DNA of 64,000 nt from Lachnospiraceae bacterium. Lineage in GTDB: Bacteria > Bacillota > Clostridia > Lachnospirales > Lachnospiraceae. The notes beneath the pieces were generated by a model. It ran no database searches. It saw nothing but the letters and a program-made list of their open reading frames with translations, and had not been told where the DNA came from. Below, in pieces: positions 18,991 to 26,775 of this stretch. A program made the translations under genes and the position numbers. The stretch's first letter is position 1; each line of letters starts with the position of its first letter. Location: the NCBI GenBank assembly GCA_015057625.1, contig SVDZ01000003.1, positions 124,001-188,000 of the forward strand. Reading direction: 5' to 3'.

Positions 18991-21606
18991 TTATTTATTT
19001 AAAGAATTATAATATCTCTGTGCTTTTGTAATCCACCAGTAATCATCGGTAGGCGGCGCGCCTACGGCATCCGTACTGTTTCCTACTCCGGCACCAAAGA
19101 GAATACAGTTAACTCCTGCCGCCTTAGCCTCATCAATATGCTGTCCGTAAGTAATTCTGTTTCCTGACACACTTACCTTGCTGTCATTCCATTCATTGGT
19201 TCCAAAGTATGACAGTCTGGCTCCCGATGTGACAAATGTATCTCCAAAGAAATATGTTCCTGCCGAATCCTCATAATGCTGTTCTGTATTTGCAAGTTCC
19301 GCAAAGCTTCCGCCACCATTATACGGATTTGAAGCAGTTGAAGAATTTAAATGCCCAACAGGAATCTGCCACAATGTCACCGGCTTACCTGTCACCTCAT
19401 GAAGTGTCTTAGTGTAATAGAGATAATTGTTCCAAAGATCTGCATTCCAAAGCCATCTTGAAGATGCCGGATTTGCTGCAGCTCCTTCCTCATAAGCTCC
19501 GTCCAGGCCATATTTATCAATGGAAATAAAGTCTGCACCATATGAGAGGATTCCGGCTTTCATATAATAGTTTGCTGTTACTGTAGCTGCATTTTTAATA
19601 AATGAAAGTCCGTTGGTATATCCCATAAGCTCTGTTGAATGCATAAGCCCCTGCCCCGGAACTCCCACACTGTAACTCCATGTATTGAACTGCCAGCCAA
19701 AGGTTGCCGAACTGTAATACTTGTTGATTACATAATTAATTGATTTGACAATACCTTCTAATGTATTCGGGAAGTCCGGATCCACACCACGTTTAAGAAC
19801 ACCGGAGGAATATGCACCCTGAACTCCGTTTGCCGTAATCTTTGTCGGATCCGCATTGTCATTTTGCATCATGTATCCAAGGAAGTCAGGCTCTAAAATG
19901 ATACCTACGTCTTCTCCCTCATCATATTCATCGCAAGTCTGAATGAAGAATAACAGATCCTTGTAATAAGCTTCCATATATGTCACATCATTGATATGGT
20001 TCTTGTCTACATCGTAACTCTCTGAACCATCCGGAATATTGTAGTACACAAAGTATGGCACTATTCCCAGCTTAAGGCTCTCTGTGATGTAGCTCTTTAC
20101 ACGACTTCCCGGATCTGCCGGATTCCACGACTGCCATCCGCTAATAGCTCCACCGTTTATGTAAATATATCTCACATCAAGTCTCTTGTTTGTGTCGTCA
20201 TTTGCTGTCGCCCTAAGAAATGACAAATCTGCTGCAGAGTCCTCTGTAACCTGTCCAATGGCAACATAGGATGGCATTCCAGGAAGCGTTCCGTTTGAAT
20301 TCTTTACTTTAATACCAAAATGTCTTGTCTTTCCGGTTGAATTTTCAATTATCTTAATTCCGCTCCTTCCTGCCTTATTTCCCTGAAGTCTGAGCTTTGT
20401 TCCATTTACAATACTTGCCTCCACCACTGTTCTGTTGCTTGAAACAACTGAGTAGGATGGATTTGTTGCACTGTCACATGTCAAATCATATGTCTGTGTT
20501 CCCTGCGACATAACGTGCTGTTTTGCAATGTCTTCCTCATCCACAACTGCCACTTCAATATCTGCAGTCTGCACAGTTCCAACTTGTCGACTAATCTCAT
20601 TACTCATTGATGAACCGTACTGATTAAGCAATTCAACTTTATAGAAATAAATTCCCGGTTTGGTCTTTGACACCGGAATTGATAATGTTTGCCTCTCAGG
20701 TGAATTGTCTGTCAATGTATCTGTTTTTAAAATATTATATGAGCCTATATTACCCTTCTTTTCATATAATATGTATCTTGTTCCGTTATTTCCATACTCC
20801 ATATATACATTAACATTGAAATTCATAGTATTGGTCCAGTCGTCCTTTTCCAATCTTATAGATCCCGGAGCACCTGTAGCTTTATTTCCATAAGGAACTG
20901 TAAGATCGATTGCCTCTGTTGTTGGCTCTTCTGTTGTTGGCTCCTCCGTAGTTGGCTCTTCGGTAGTAGGCTCCTCCGTGGTAGGCTCCTCCGTAATTGT
21001 TTCACCTGTGATTGGTTCTCCATTCCAATCATAATCAACTACATTGTAATATGGATTAACCGGCTTAATAATTTCATTGTACAGATACTCATGTCCGCTC
21101 TTTGTAGGCATCTGCCTCTTATTGTACAGACCTGAAGCAATCTGATACACACTTATCTTTTCAATCCCTCCGTATACAATACTTCCATCTGTAGTTTTTG
21201 CATATGGTCTGATATAAAGGGATGAACTATAAAATGCCGGATTCTTAACAAATTTCATGGTCATAATATAATGGTCAGCTTCCGGATTATCAGAAAAATT
21301 ATATGAAGAATATCCTTTAGACGTAGCTGAAAAACCATACACATTTTCACTACCACCCACTGTCATCTGACTTGCTAACACTTCACTTGAGAGAGCATAT
21401 AAGAGTCCCCTTTCCCTTACATTGCCTCCTCTGTCCGTCTCAGCATAAATGGTTCTAAACCCTTCATAAACCGGATTGATCTGATAACCTACAATTTCAA
21501 TAGTTACACCTGTTGCAGCTTGTACTCTTTCTGAAATCTGCATTGAAGAAAATACAATACTTAAAGCACAAACTAACGCTCCCGCTCTCTTAATAACTCG
21601 TTTCAT
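18991..21606 (-). CDS. Secreted modular protein with TIM-barrel-like enzyme domain of unrecognised family
   Basis: This 871-residue protein has a signal peptide (1-31). Residues about 34-196 form a domain also found at the C-terminus of the secreted protein at 29302-30933. Next come a linker of five TTEEP-type repeats (about 203-236), a fibronectin-III-like domain (about 245-345) and a Big-like beta domain (about 350-435). The large C-terminal domain (about 440-871) looks like a beta/alpha-barrel enzyme: VAIGQVTEDS, DVRYIYINGG, VPYFVYYNIPDGS, VGIILEPDFLGYM, GADFISIDKYG and PVTLWQIPVGH could be successive strands with active-site residues. The EPD segment recalls GH6 enzymes, but the rest does not clearly fit. 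Its place next to GH128 and GH81 genes suggests action on a glucan. I do not recognise the family, so the activity is a guess. Confidence 0.7.
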   Translation of the reverse strand: MKRVIKRAGALVCALSIVFSSMQISERVQAATGVTIEIVGYQINPVYEGFRTIYAETDRGGNVRERGLLYALSSEVLASQMTVGGSENVYGFSATSKGYSSYNFSDNPEADHYIMTMKFVKNPAFYSSSLYIRPYAKTTDGSIVYGGIEKISVYQIASGLYNKRQMPTKSGHEYLYNEIIKPVNPYYNVVDYDWNGEPITGETITEEPTTEEPTTEEPTTEEPTTEEPTTEAIDLTVPYGNKATGAPGSIRLEKDDWTNTMNFNVNVYMEYGNNGTRYILYEKKGNIGSYNILKTDTLTDNSPERQTLSIPVSKTKPGIYFYKVELLNQYGSSMSNEISRQVGTVQTADIEVAVVDEEDIAKQHVMSQGTQTYDLTCDSATNPSYSVVSSNRTVVEASIVNGTKLRLQGNKAGRSGIKIIENSTGKTRHFGIKVKNSNGTLPGMPSYVAIGQVTEDSAADLSFLRATANDDTNKRLDVRYIYINGGAISGWQSWNPADPGSRVKSYITESLKLGIVPYFVYYNIPDGSESYDVDKNHINDVTYMEAYYKDLLFFIQTCDEYDEGEDVGIILEPDFLGYMMQNDNADPTKITANGVQGAYSSGVLKRGVDPDFPNTLEGIVKSINYVINKYYSSATFGWQFNTWSYSVGVPGQGLMHSTELMGYTNGLSFIKNAATVTANYYMKAGILSYGADFISIDKYGLDGAYEEGAAANPASSRWLWNADLWNNYLYYTKTLHEVTGKPVTLWQIPVGHLNSSTASNPYNGGGSFAELANTEQHYEDSAGTYFFGDTFVTSGARLSYFGTNEWNDSKVSVSGNRITYGQHIDEAKAAGVNCILFGAGVGNSTDAVGAPPTDDYWWITKAQRYYNSLNK

Positions 21607-21649
21607 TTTTGCTCCTTTTTTATAAAATATTTCCTCGTCATTTTTATTA

Positions 21650-21791
21650 ATTCAAGAATGCCTCAGCGTTCTTGCTGCGAAATGCGCCGGAGGCTTATAA
21701 CTAAGAAGGAGATTGGACCCCTACTCAGTAAATTTTCTTACCCCCACCTTCACTTTGTTTAGAGGAGTGGGACATCTACTTCTTAATTATA
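21650..21791. repeat. Dispersed palindromic repeat element, copy 2
   Basis: The core at 21696-21791 matches copies 1 and 3 at most positions, including the terminal inverted repeats (TATAACTAAGAAG and its near complement). The left flank from 21650 (AAGAATGCCTCAGCGTTCTT hairpin, then GCGAAATGCG) matches copy 1 but lacks copy 1's nested insert. It lies just upstream of the 871-residue protein gene. Confidence 0.85.
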
Positions 21792-21934
21792 AAAGTTATC
21801 CTTGATTGTTTTTGTTATTGTTATTCCGTACTATCTATTTTAATGTTAACCTGCTATTTTTTTATATTATGAGAAGCACTTCGTGCTTTCATAATCTTGG
21901 AATTCTTCGTATTCCTCGTTAACTTATTTTTTTG

Positions 21935-22320
21935 ATTCATGCTGTACGTTTTTTGGTCTTGAAAATTCTTGTGTACAACACAAAACAAGATTTCTTAATC
22001 TATGTTGTACATTTTTCGCTCCAAAAAATTTTTGCGTACAACACAGAACAAGATTTCTTAATCTATGTTGTACATTTTTCACCCCAAAAAATTTTTGCGT
22101 ACAACACAGAACAAGATTTCTTAATCTATGTTGCACATTTTTCGCTCCAAAAATTTTTTGCATACAACACAGAACAAGATTTCTTAATCTATGTTGCATT
22201 TTCTCCGTCAAATTATTTTTTCACATACAACACAAAACAAGATTTCTTAATCTATGTTGCTTTTTCTCCGTCTAATCATTTTTTCGCATACAACACAAAA
22301 CAAGATTTCTTCCGTCAATT
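21935..22320. repeat. Array of six 63-bp palindromic tandem repeats
   Basis: The marker ACAAGATTTCTT recurs at 21985, 22048, 22111, 22174, 22237 and 22300, exactly every 63 bp. Each unit contains inverted arms (TGTTGTAC...GTACAACA or a variant) around an AT-rich loop, and five of the six a second small hairpin AGATT-TCTT-AATCT. Because 63 is a multiple of three, several frames stay open (one codes for repeated NVQHRLRNLVLCC on the minus strand), but no convincing start signals were seen. The stretch 21792-21934 before the array holds only AT-rich sequence with an AGCACTTCGTGCT hairpin near 21875. Confidence 0.9.
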
Positions 22321-22358
22321 TTTTCATCACCAACTTGAAACACGGAAACACTCTTCTT

Positions 22359-22430
22359 TGCATCAAATATTTCTACACAAATATCATTTGCATCAAATAT
22401 TTCTACACAAGTATCATTTCCATCAAATAT
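22359..22430. repeat. 30-bp direct repeats overlapping the end of azlD
   Basis: A 30-bp unit (CATCAAATATTTCTACACAA plus ten bases) is present two and a half times. The unit that contains the azlD stop codon appears to be the parent copy, with the others lying just beyond the stop. Confidence 0.75.
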
Positions 22431-22702
22431 ACCACAACACAACTTATCATCGCCACCTGAAACAAACTTCTTTCGTACCAAGACAGAACTATTGCAACTA
22501 CAAGCGCTGCAATTCCGGACCATATACTTGATGTAGCAAATACTATAGCCGGGAAAGTCATAACTGCCAAAGTGACATAAGGCACATAATATAGAAATGA
22601 CTTTATCAATGTACTTGTTATTTCTTTTCTAATCAATGTCAAAGGTAATACTCTGATAAGATATGTGACTAACGCCATTGAAAATATATATAAATAAATC
22701 AT
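22403..22702 (-). CDS. azlD: AzlD-type branched-chain amino acid exporter subunit
   Basis: This 99-residue membrane protein has about four hydrophobic segments and the family-typical MALVTYLIRVLPLTLI start, followed by FLYYVPYVTLAVMTFPAIVF. AzlD pairs with AzlC to form the small exporter for branched-chain amino acids and analogues such as azaleucine. azlC lies directly upstream on the same strand, as usual. The ribosome binding site AAGGAG (22711-22716) and the 60-bp spacer come from a partial copy of the dispersed repeat, which suggests that the repeat inserted between the two genes. The C-terminal codons have been copied in tandem past the stop. Confidence 0.88.
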   Translation of the reverse strand: MIYLYIFSMALVTYLIRVLPLTLIRKEITSTLIKSFLYYVPYVTLAVMTFPAIVFATSSIWSGIAALVVAIVLSWYERSLFQVAMISCVVVYLMEMILV

Positions 22703-22713
22703 ATGTCAAACTC

Positions 22714-22764
22714 CTTACCCACACCTTCACTTTGTTTAGAGGAGGGGTCCTTCTCTACTTAGTT
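22714..22764. repeat. Dispersed repeat, partial copy 4, at the azlC-azlD junction
   Basis: The stretch CTTACCCACACCTTCACTTT and the following TGTTTAGAGGAGGGG match the right half of copies 1-3, ending in the terminal ACTTAGTTAT. The left half is missing. The right terminus overlaps the azlC stop codon (22763-22765), and the left edge lies at the azlD ribosome binding site. Confidence 0.8.
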
Positions 22765-23476
22765 ATTGTCTTTCCTCTTTTACCGGGAACAGTATTGCTG
22801 CTCCGAGGGATATCACTACCGTCAAAAGTATTATTTTTATTCCTGATGATATTCCTGCAAATATCGGCAACTGATTAAACAAAAAGCTTAACGCAAAACT
22901 CACTGCCACTATACCTGCTATTATTTTATTTTTTCTTGCAGGAGGGACAAATATTGCAATAAACATTCCATACAGTCCCACACTCAGGGCACTGACCACT
23001 CTGAGAGGTAAAACATTTCCAAGTATTACTCCAAACACTGTTCCTAATACCCAACCGGGAGAAGCCACCGATGCCATTCCAAAACAATAGAACGGATTAA
23101 GCTTCTCCGGAACTGTAACGGCTACACCAAAGATTTCGTCTGTTATAAAATATCCCATAATCAGACGCTTCCATGTAGGAACACTGCTGTCGAGTTTTTG
23201 GCTCATGGCACAGGACATCAACATATATCTTGCATTGGCAATAGCTTCCATAATTACCATTTCAAGCAATGTAGCATGTCCTGCAATTAAGGTAAATGCT
23301 ATATATTGTCCTGCCGAAGCATGTAACGCAAAACTGGTAAGTCCGGCCTGAAATGCAGTTATTCCTGCTTTCTTTGCCACAATTCCAAGAGAAAATGCCA
23401 CTGCAAAATAACCAAGCGCTATTGGTATTCCGTTTTTCATTCCACTTTTAAACCATTGTATGTTACTCTTTTCCAT
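22763..23476 (-). CDS. azlC: AzlC-type branched-chain amino acid exporter subunit
   Basis: This 237-residue inner membrane protein has about six to seven hydrophobic segments. Landmarks of the AzlC family are GIPIALGYFAVAFSLG near the start, FALHASAGQYIAF, the NARYMLMSCAMSQKL segment, and YFITDEIFGVAV. AzlC with AzlD exports branched-chain amino acids. The pair forms an operon on the minus strand, azlC first. The stop codon lies inside the right end of a dispersed repeat, so the native C-terminus may have been altered: the last residues (FPVKEERQ) border the repeat. No Lrp-type regulator is near. Confidence 0.93.
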   Translation of the reverse strand: MEKSNIQWFKSGMKNGIPIALGYFAVAFSLGIVAKKAGITAFQAGLTSFALHASAGQYIAFTLIAGHATLLEMVIMEAIANARYMLMSCAMSQKLDSSVPTWKRLIMGYFITDEIFGVAVTVPEKLNPFYCFGMASVASPGWVLGTVFGVILGNVLPLRVVSALSVGLYGMFIAIFVPPARKNKIIAGIVAVSFALSFLFNQLPIFAGISSGIKIILLTVVISLGAAILFPVKEERQ

Positions 23477-23499
23477 ATTTACCTATTCCTATTCATACC

Positions 23500-23527
23500 A
23501 AAAGGTGCTGCCTGGGCAACACCTTTT
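23500..23527 (-). terminator. Terminator upstream of azlC, after the 428-residue protein gene
   Basis: AAAAGGTG at 23500-23507 pairs with CACCTTTT at 23520-23527, and TGCC/GGCA pairs extend the stem. It is compact and GC-containing, so it likely separates the two transcription units. Confidence 0.8.
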
Positions 23528-23553
23528 GAATCATATATTTTTTATTTTTTGAT

Positions 23554-24840
23554 CTACTTTGTATCATCTATAAGGAAGCTATATCTAGGTTTCTCTTCTT
23601 CCTTAAATTCCTTTGACAATCCCGGCTGAGAATCTTCCACTGTATCATTAGACACTGACTCTTTTGCGAATGTATCATTTGCGAATGTACTATTTGCGAA
23701 TGCACTATTTGCGAATGTATCATTTGCTATTTCCTTATCCGGTACTTCTTCTAAAGTAATCTCTTCAAAATCATCATCAATCTTGCTAAACCTATCTTCT
23801 TTAGGTTTTGCCACATCTCTTAATGCCGCTTTCGCTCTGGCTAAAACTTCATCCGCTTCCATGAGTGCCTGATCTTCATCCATACCCTCTAGCTCAAGTT
23901 CTGCCACAAGCGCTGTTTTCTGTGCAGCTTCTTTTGCTGCCTCCTCTGCCTGCTGTTTAGCTTTCTTGCTATCTTCCTCAGTCAACATTACTCGGTTAAG
24001 TCGACTCATATAGTTATTATCTCGTCTGGTTGAATAGCTAACCTCTCTACGTCCGCCACCTTTGTTTCCTGTGAGCATACCAACAATAACAACAAGTGCA
24101 CATACAACCACAACAAGTATTACAACAACCTCTAATATTCTAACTGCAAGTGTGAATATATCTCCACTTAAAACCTTACTGCTGTTAGTAGCTGTCTGAC
24201 CGGATGGTTTCTTTTCAACCGCAACCGGCTCAAAGAATTCACTACTACCGGCAATCTGTTTAATAAGAGAAATATATGCGTCAGATACTTCTCCTGAAGT
24301 TGCCTTAACACTAATAGTGTAATAATATACCTGATGATCTACAACTGTAGCAAAAGAATAATATGCACCTGTATCATCATGATATCTTACTTCTGAGAAC
24401 TTTCTTTCATTTTCTGTAAATACCTTCTTTGAATCAACAGTCATACCGTACTGATTGTATTCACCATCAAAGCCCTCATCAACAATAGCAATAATTTCCT
24501 CATCACTCTTTGAATCCAGTGAAGCTATATTTGAGTATTTAGATTTAAGAAATATTCTGTAGTTATTATTTGCATCATATCCAACATAATACTCTTCCTT
24601 ATTCTTCATCTCATCAAGAAGTTTTTTCTCATGAGTCTCCGAGCCGTCATTTCCATACAAGACTTTCATCAAATCATCACTAATACCCGAATCTCTCGTG
24701 TATCCAAGCGTTCCCTCAGGCACAACAAATGAAACTCCAATCTCATCAATCTTGTAAGATTGTTCTTCCGCAAAGACAGCCACTCCGCAAAGAAGAGTTA
24801 ATGTCAGTGTCAATAATAATAGTTTAGCAATCTTCTTCAT
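23554..24840 (-). CDS. Membrane-anchored protein with extracellular domain and cytoplasmic coiled coil
   Basis: This 428-residue protein has an N-terminal signal peptide (1-24) and an extracellular domain of about 25-205 beginning SYKIDEIGVSFVVPEG. One membrane segment (about 228-252, rich in Val/Ile) follows. The cytoplasmic part contains a basic stretch, an alpha-helical Glu/Ala/Lys-rich region (KKAKQQAEEAAKEAAQK, about 295-345), and a low-complexity tail with five-residue NDTFA/NSTFA repeats (about 378-405). The extracellular domain resembles PsbP/DUF1795-like beta folds only loosely. I do not recognise a family or a function. It has its own terminator and diverges from the PH-domain gene. 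Confidence 0.75.
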   Translation of the reverse strand: MKKIAKLLLLTLTLTLLCGVAVFAEEQSYKIDEIGVSFVVPEGTLGYTRDSGISDDLMKVLYGNDGSETHEKKLLDEMKNKEEYYVGYDANNNYRIFLKSKYSNIASLDSKSDEEIIAIVDEGFDGEYNQYGMTVDSKKVFTENERKFSEVRYHDDTGAYYSFATVVDHQVYYYTISVKATSGEVSDAYISLIKQIAGSSEFFEPVAVEKKPSGQTATNSSKVLSGDIFTLAVRILEVVVILVVVVCALVVIVGMLTGNKGGGRREVSYSTRRDNNYMSRLNRVMLTEEDSKKAKQQAEEAAKEAAQKTALVAELELEGMDEDQALMEADEVLARAKAALRDVAKPKEDRFSKIDDDFEEITLEEVPDKEIANDTFANSAFANSTFANDTFAKESVSNDTVEDSQPGLSKEFKEEEKPRYSFLIDDTK

Positions 24841-25057
24841 ATCTAACCTCCGTCTTATCCAAAAAAAAATTAAAACTTTTTCATTTCCGCCCTTTTGCTA
24901 TGTTCTTTTATTATAATTCATAATATGCCGAATATCAAGAAAAAACACTTAGAAAACTATAACATTACTATCTTATTTTCTGCTTTTTTTATATCTCTTT
25001 TTATTATATAATCATAGATATGAATTATAGGGCTTAAGTCCTCGAAAGGAGTACATT

Positions 25058-25468
25058 ATGAAACAATTATGGAAAGACCGCAAGCGTCTCAGATTATTCG
25101 GATTACCATGGACATTTACTACTTACACTTTATTAGAAGATAAACTACTCGTTGACTCAGGGTTATTTACTTCAAAACAGGATGAAGTGCGACTTTATCG
25201 TGTTATGGATATTTCTATGGAACGTAAATTCTCCCAAAAACTTTTTAATCTTGGTTCTATTATCTGTGATACAAGTGACAAGTCTTCTCCAAAGCTTGAA
25301 CTTGTAAACATCAAAAATCCAAAAGTAGTTAAAGAGTTGTTATCAGAGGCTGTTGAAGCAGAAAGAATTAAGAAGAGAGTGTCTTCAAGAGAATATATGT
25401 CTTACGGTAACGATGATTATGACACAGATGATCACGATGACAATGATATTGATGACGATAACGAATAA
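25058..25468 (+). CDS. Small bacterial PH-domain protein with acidic tail
   Basis: This 136-residue soluble protein has a core (about residues 15-100) that fits the bacterial PH-like (YdbT/bPH2) pattern: TTYTLLEDKLLVDSGLFTSKQDEVRLYRVMDI followed by LGSIICDTSD and a final helix. The tail from about 113 on is a run of Asp residues (DDYDTDDHDDND). The start is set by GAAAGGAG nine bases before the ATG. Unlike most bPH2 proteins it has no membrane segment. The next gene begins eight bases after its stop, so the two are probably co-expressed. Function is unknown; the domain usually mediates protein or lipid contacts. Confidence 0.8.
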   Translation: MKQLWKDRKRLRLFGLPWTFTTYTLLEDKLLVDSGLFTSKQDEVRLYRVMDISMERKFSQKLFNLGSIICDTSDKSSPKLELVNIKNPKVVKELLSEAVEAERIKKRVSSREYMSYGNDDYDTDDHDDNDIDDDNE

Positions 25469-25476
25469 TAATTACC

Positions 25477-26160
25477 ATGGAAAAAGATTTATTTGAGCCA
25501 ATAAAAAACTACTTCGAAGCTTACGGTTACGTCTGTGACGGCGAGGTAAACGATATTGATTTATATATGGAAAAAGATGAGTCCGGTGTCGCTGTTGAAC
25601 TTAAAGTGACACTGGACTTTAAGTCTGTGCAGCAGGCAGCACTTCGTCAAAAAATCGTGGACCATGTCTTTATTGGAATATTTCGTCCACGAAATATGAA
25701 TACACGTGCATTTAAGGACAAAATCTATCTTCTCAAGAGATTAGGTATTGGCCTAATTGTTGTGTCCAAAAGAACCGGCACTGTGGAAATCGTAAGCGAA
25801 CCCATCGAAGCAGACTTATCGACCTTCAAAAAAAACAATTCCAAAAAGAAAGCCGCACTCTCCGAAGAATTTCAACGTCGCAAAATCAAGAACAATACCG
25901 GTGGCGTAAATCACTCAAAAATCATCACCGGATATAGGGAGGATTCCCTACTCGTACTCAGTGCTCTAAACGACCTTGGAGGTCAGGCTTCAACAAAGGA
26001 AATACGGCAATTATCAGGCATAGAAAAAGCCACAACAATTCTTTACAAGAACTATTATGGCTGGTTTTGTAATGTAAAAAAAGGAATCTATTCCATATCA
26101 AAATCAGGAAATGATGCTTTAGCAGAATATTCAGAAATAATATTAAAACTTCATCAGTAG
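25477..26160 (+). CDS. DUF2161-type PDDEXK nuclease-like protein
   Basis: This protein is 227 residues long. The N-terminal half (about 1-125) matches the DUF2161 family, which is assigned to the PD-(D/E)XK nuclease superfamily: DLFEPIKNYFEAYGY, DIDLYMEK, then VAVELKVTLDFKS, where the E-x-K forms the core motif, and later RLGIGLIVVSK. The C-terminal part (about 145-227) looks like a winged-helix DNA-binding region (LSALNDLGGQASTKEIRQLSG). It follows the PH-domain gene closely and ends six bases before the convergent deformylase gene. The biological role of DUF2161 proteins is not established; action on DNA or RNA is inferred from the fold. Confidence 0.82.
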   Translation: MEKDLFEPIKNYFEAYGYVCDGEVNDIDLYMEKDESGVAVELKVTLDFKSVQQAALRQKIVDHVFIGIFRPRNMNTRAFKDKIYLLKRLGIGLIVVSKRTGTVEIVSEPIEADLSTFKKNNSKKKAALSEEFQRRKIKNNTGGVNHSKIITGYREDSLLVLSALNDLGGQASTKEIRQLSGIEKATTILYKNYYGWFCNVKKGIYSISKSGNDALAEYSEIILKLHQ

Positions 26161-26165
26161 CTAAG

Positions 26166-26576
26166 TTATATGATTATGCCCTCAAGATGATCACACTCAT
26201 GCTGTATAATCTGGGCAATCCACCCTGAATATTTCTTCTTTTGTTTTTTCCAATTGGTATCATAATAAACTACTTCGATTTCTTGAAATCTGGTGGTTTT
26301 TCTTAATCCCGTCAAAGAGAGACATCCTTCTTCAGTCTCAAAAGGACCTGATTTTTTTATTATCTCCGGATTGATCATGGCTACATTAACCGGCCCCATG
26401 CTCACTGCGATAATACGTTTTCTCACTCCTATCATATTTGCTGCCATTCCCACGCAATGCTCTCTGTTAGAAGCAAGAGTGTCTAGCAAATCCTGAACCA
26501 CATTCATATCTTCCTTTGTGGCTTCCTCTGATTTCATTCTTAAAAAAAACACGTCTTTTACAATAGATTTCGTCAT
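26166..26576 (-). CDS. def: Peptide deformylase with altered motif I
   Basis: This 136-residue enzyme removes the formyl group from the N-terminal methionine of new proteins, using a metal bound by one Cys and two His. Motif II EEGCLSL (Cys at about 100) and motif III IQHECDHLEGI (the HExDH metal site) are intact. Motif I reads GMAANMIG, whereas the usual form is GLAAxQIG, so the conserved glutamine is methionine. Short deformylases of this kind occur in gut Clostridia. It is close to the small end of the family and monocistronic, convergent with the DUF2161 gene. Whether it is the main housekeeping enzyme or a second copy cannot be told here. Confidence 0.9.
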   Translation of the reverse strand: MTKSIVKDVFFLRMKSEEATKEDMNVVQDLLDTLASNREHCVGMAANMIGVRKRIIAVSMGPVNVAMINPEIIKKSGPFETEEGCLSLTGLRKTTRFQEIEVVYYDTNWKKQKKKYSGWIAQIIQHECDHLEGIII

Positions 26577-26775
26577 ATCAATTCCTTTTTACTGTCCAAC
26601 TTATATCATATCTGATATTATAGCATACTCTCAAAAACTATTCATCAACACATCTCATTAATTTTTATGTTTTTTGTTCTTATTTTTTTAACAAATCATT
26701 CATTTTTATGTCAAGAACTCGATTTTTATGGTATAATTGATTTATCTGTGTAGATCGATTAATTGGAGGAAATGT

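Noticed and set aside
18991..21606. GH6 assignment of the 871-residue protein
   Set aside because: Only the EPD segment is similar. The rest of the domain does not show the GH6 landmarks.
21935..22320. CRISPR array
   Set aside because: The units are repeated as a whole without unique spacers, and there are no cas genes in the window.
21932..22531. A 199-residue plus-strand frame and a 95-residue minus-strand frame across the 63-bp repeats
   Set aside because: The frames stay open only because the period is a multiple of three. Start signals are poor and the plus frame runs into azlD antisense.
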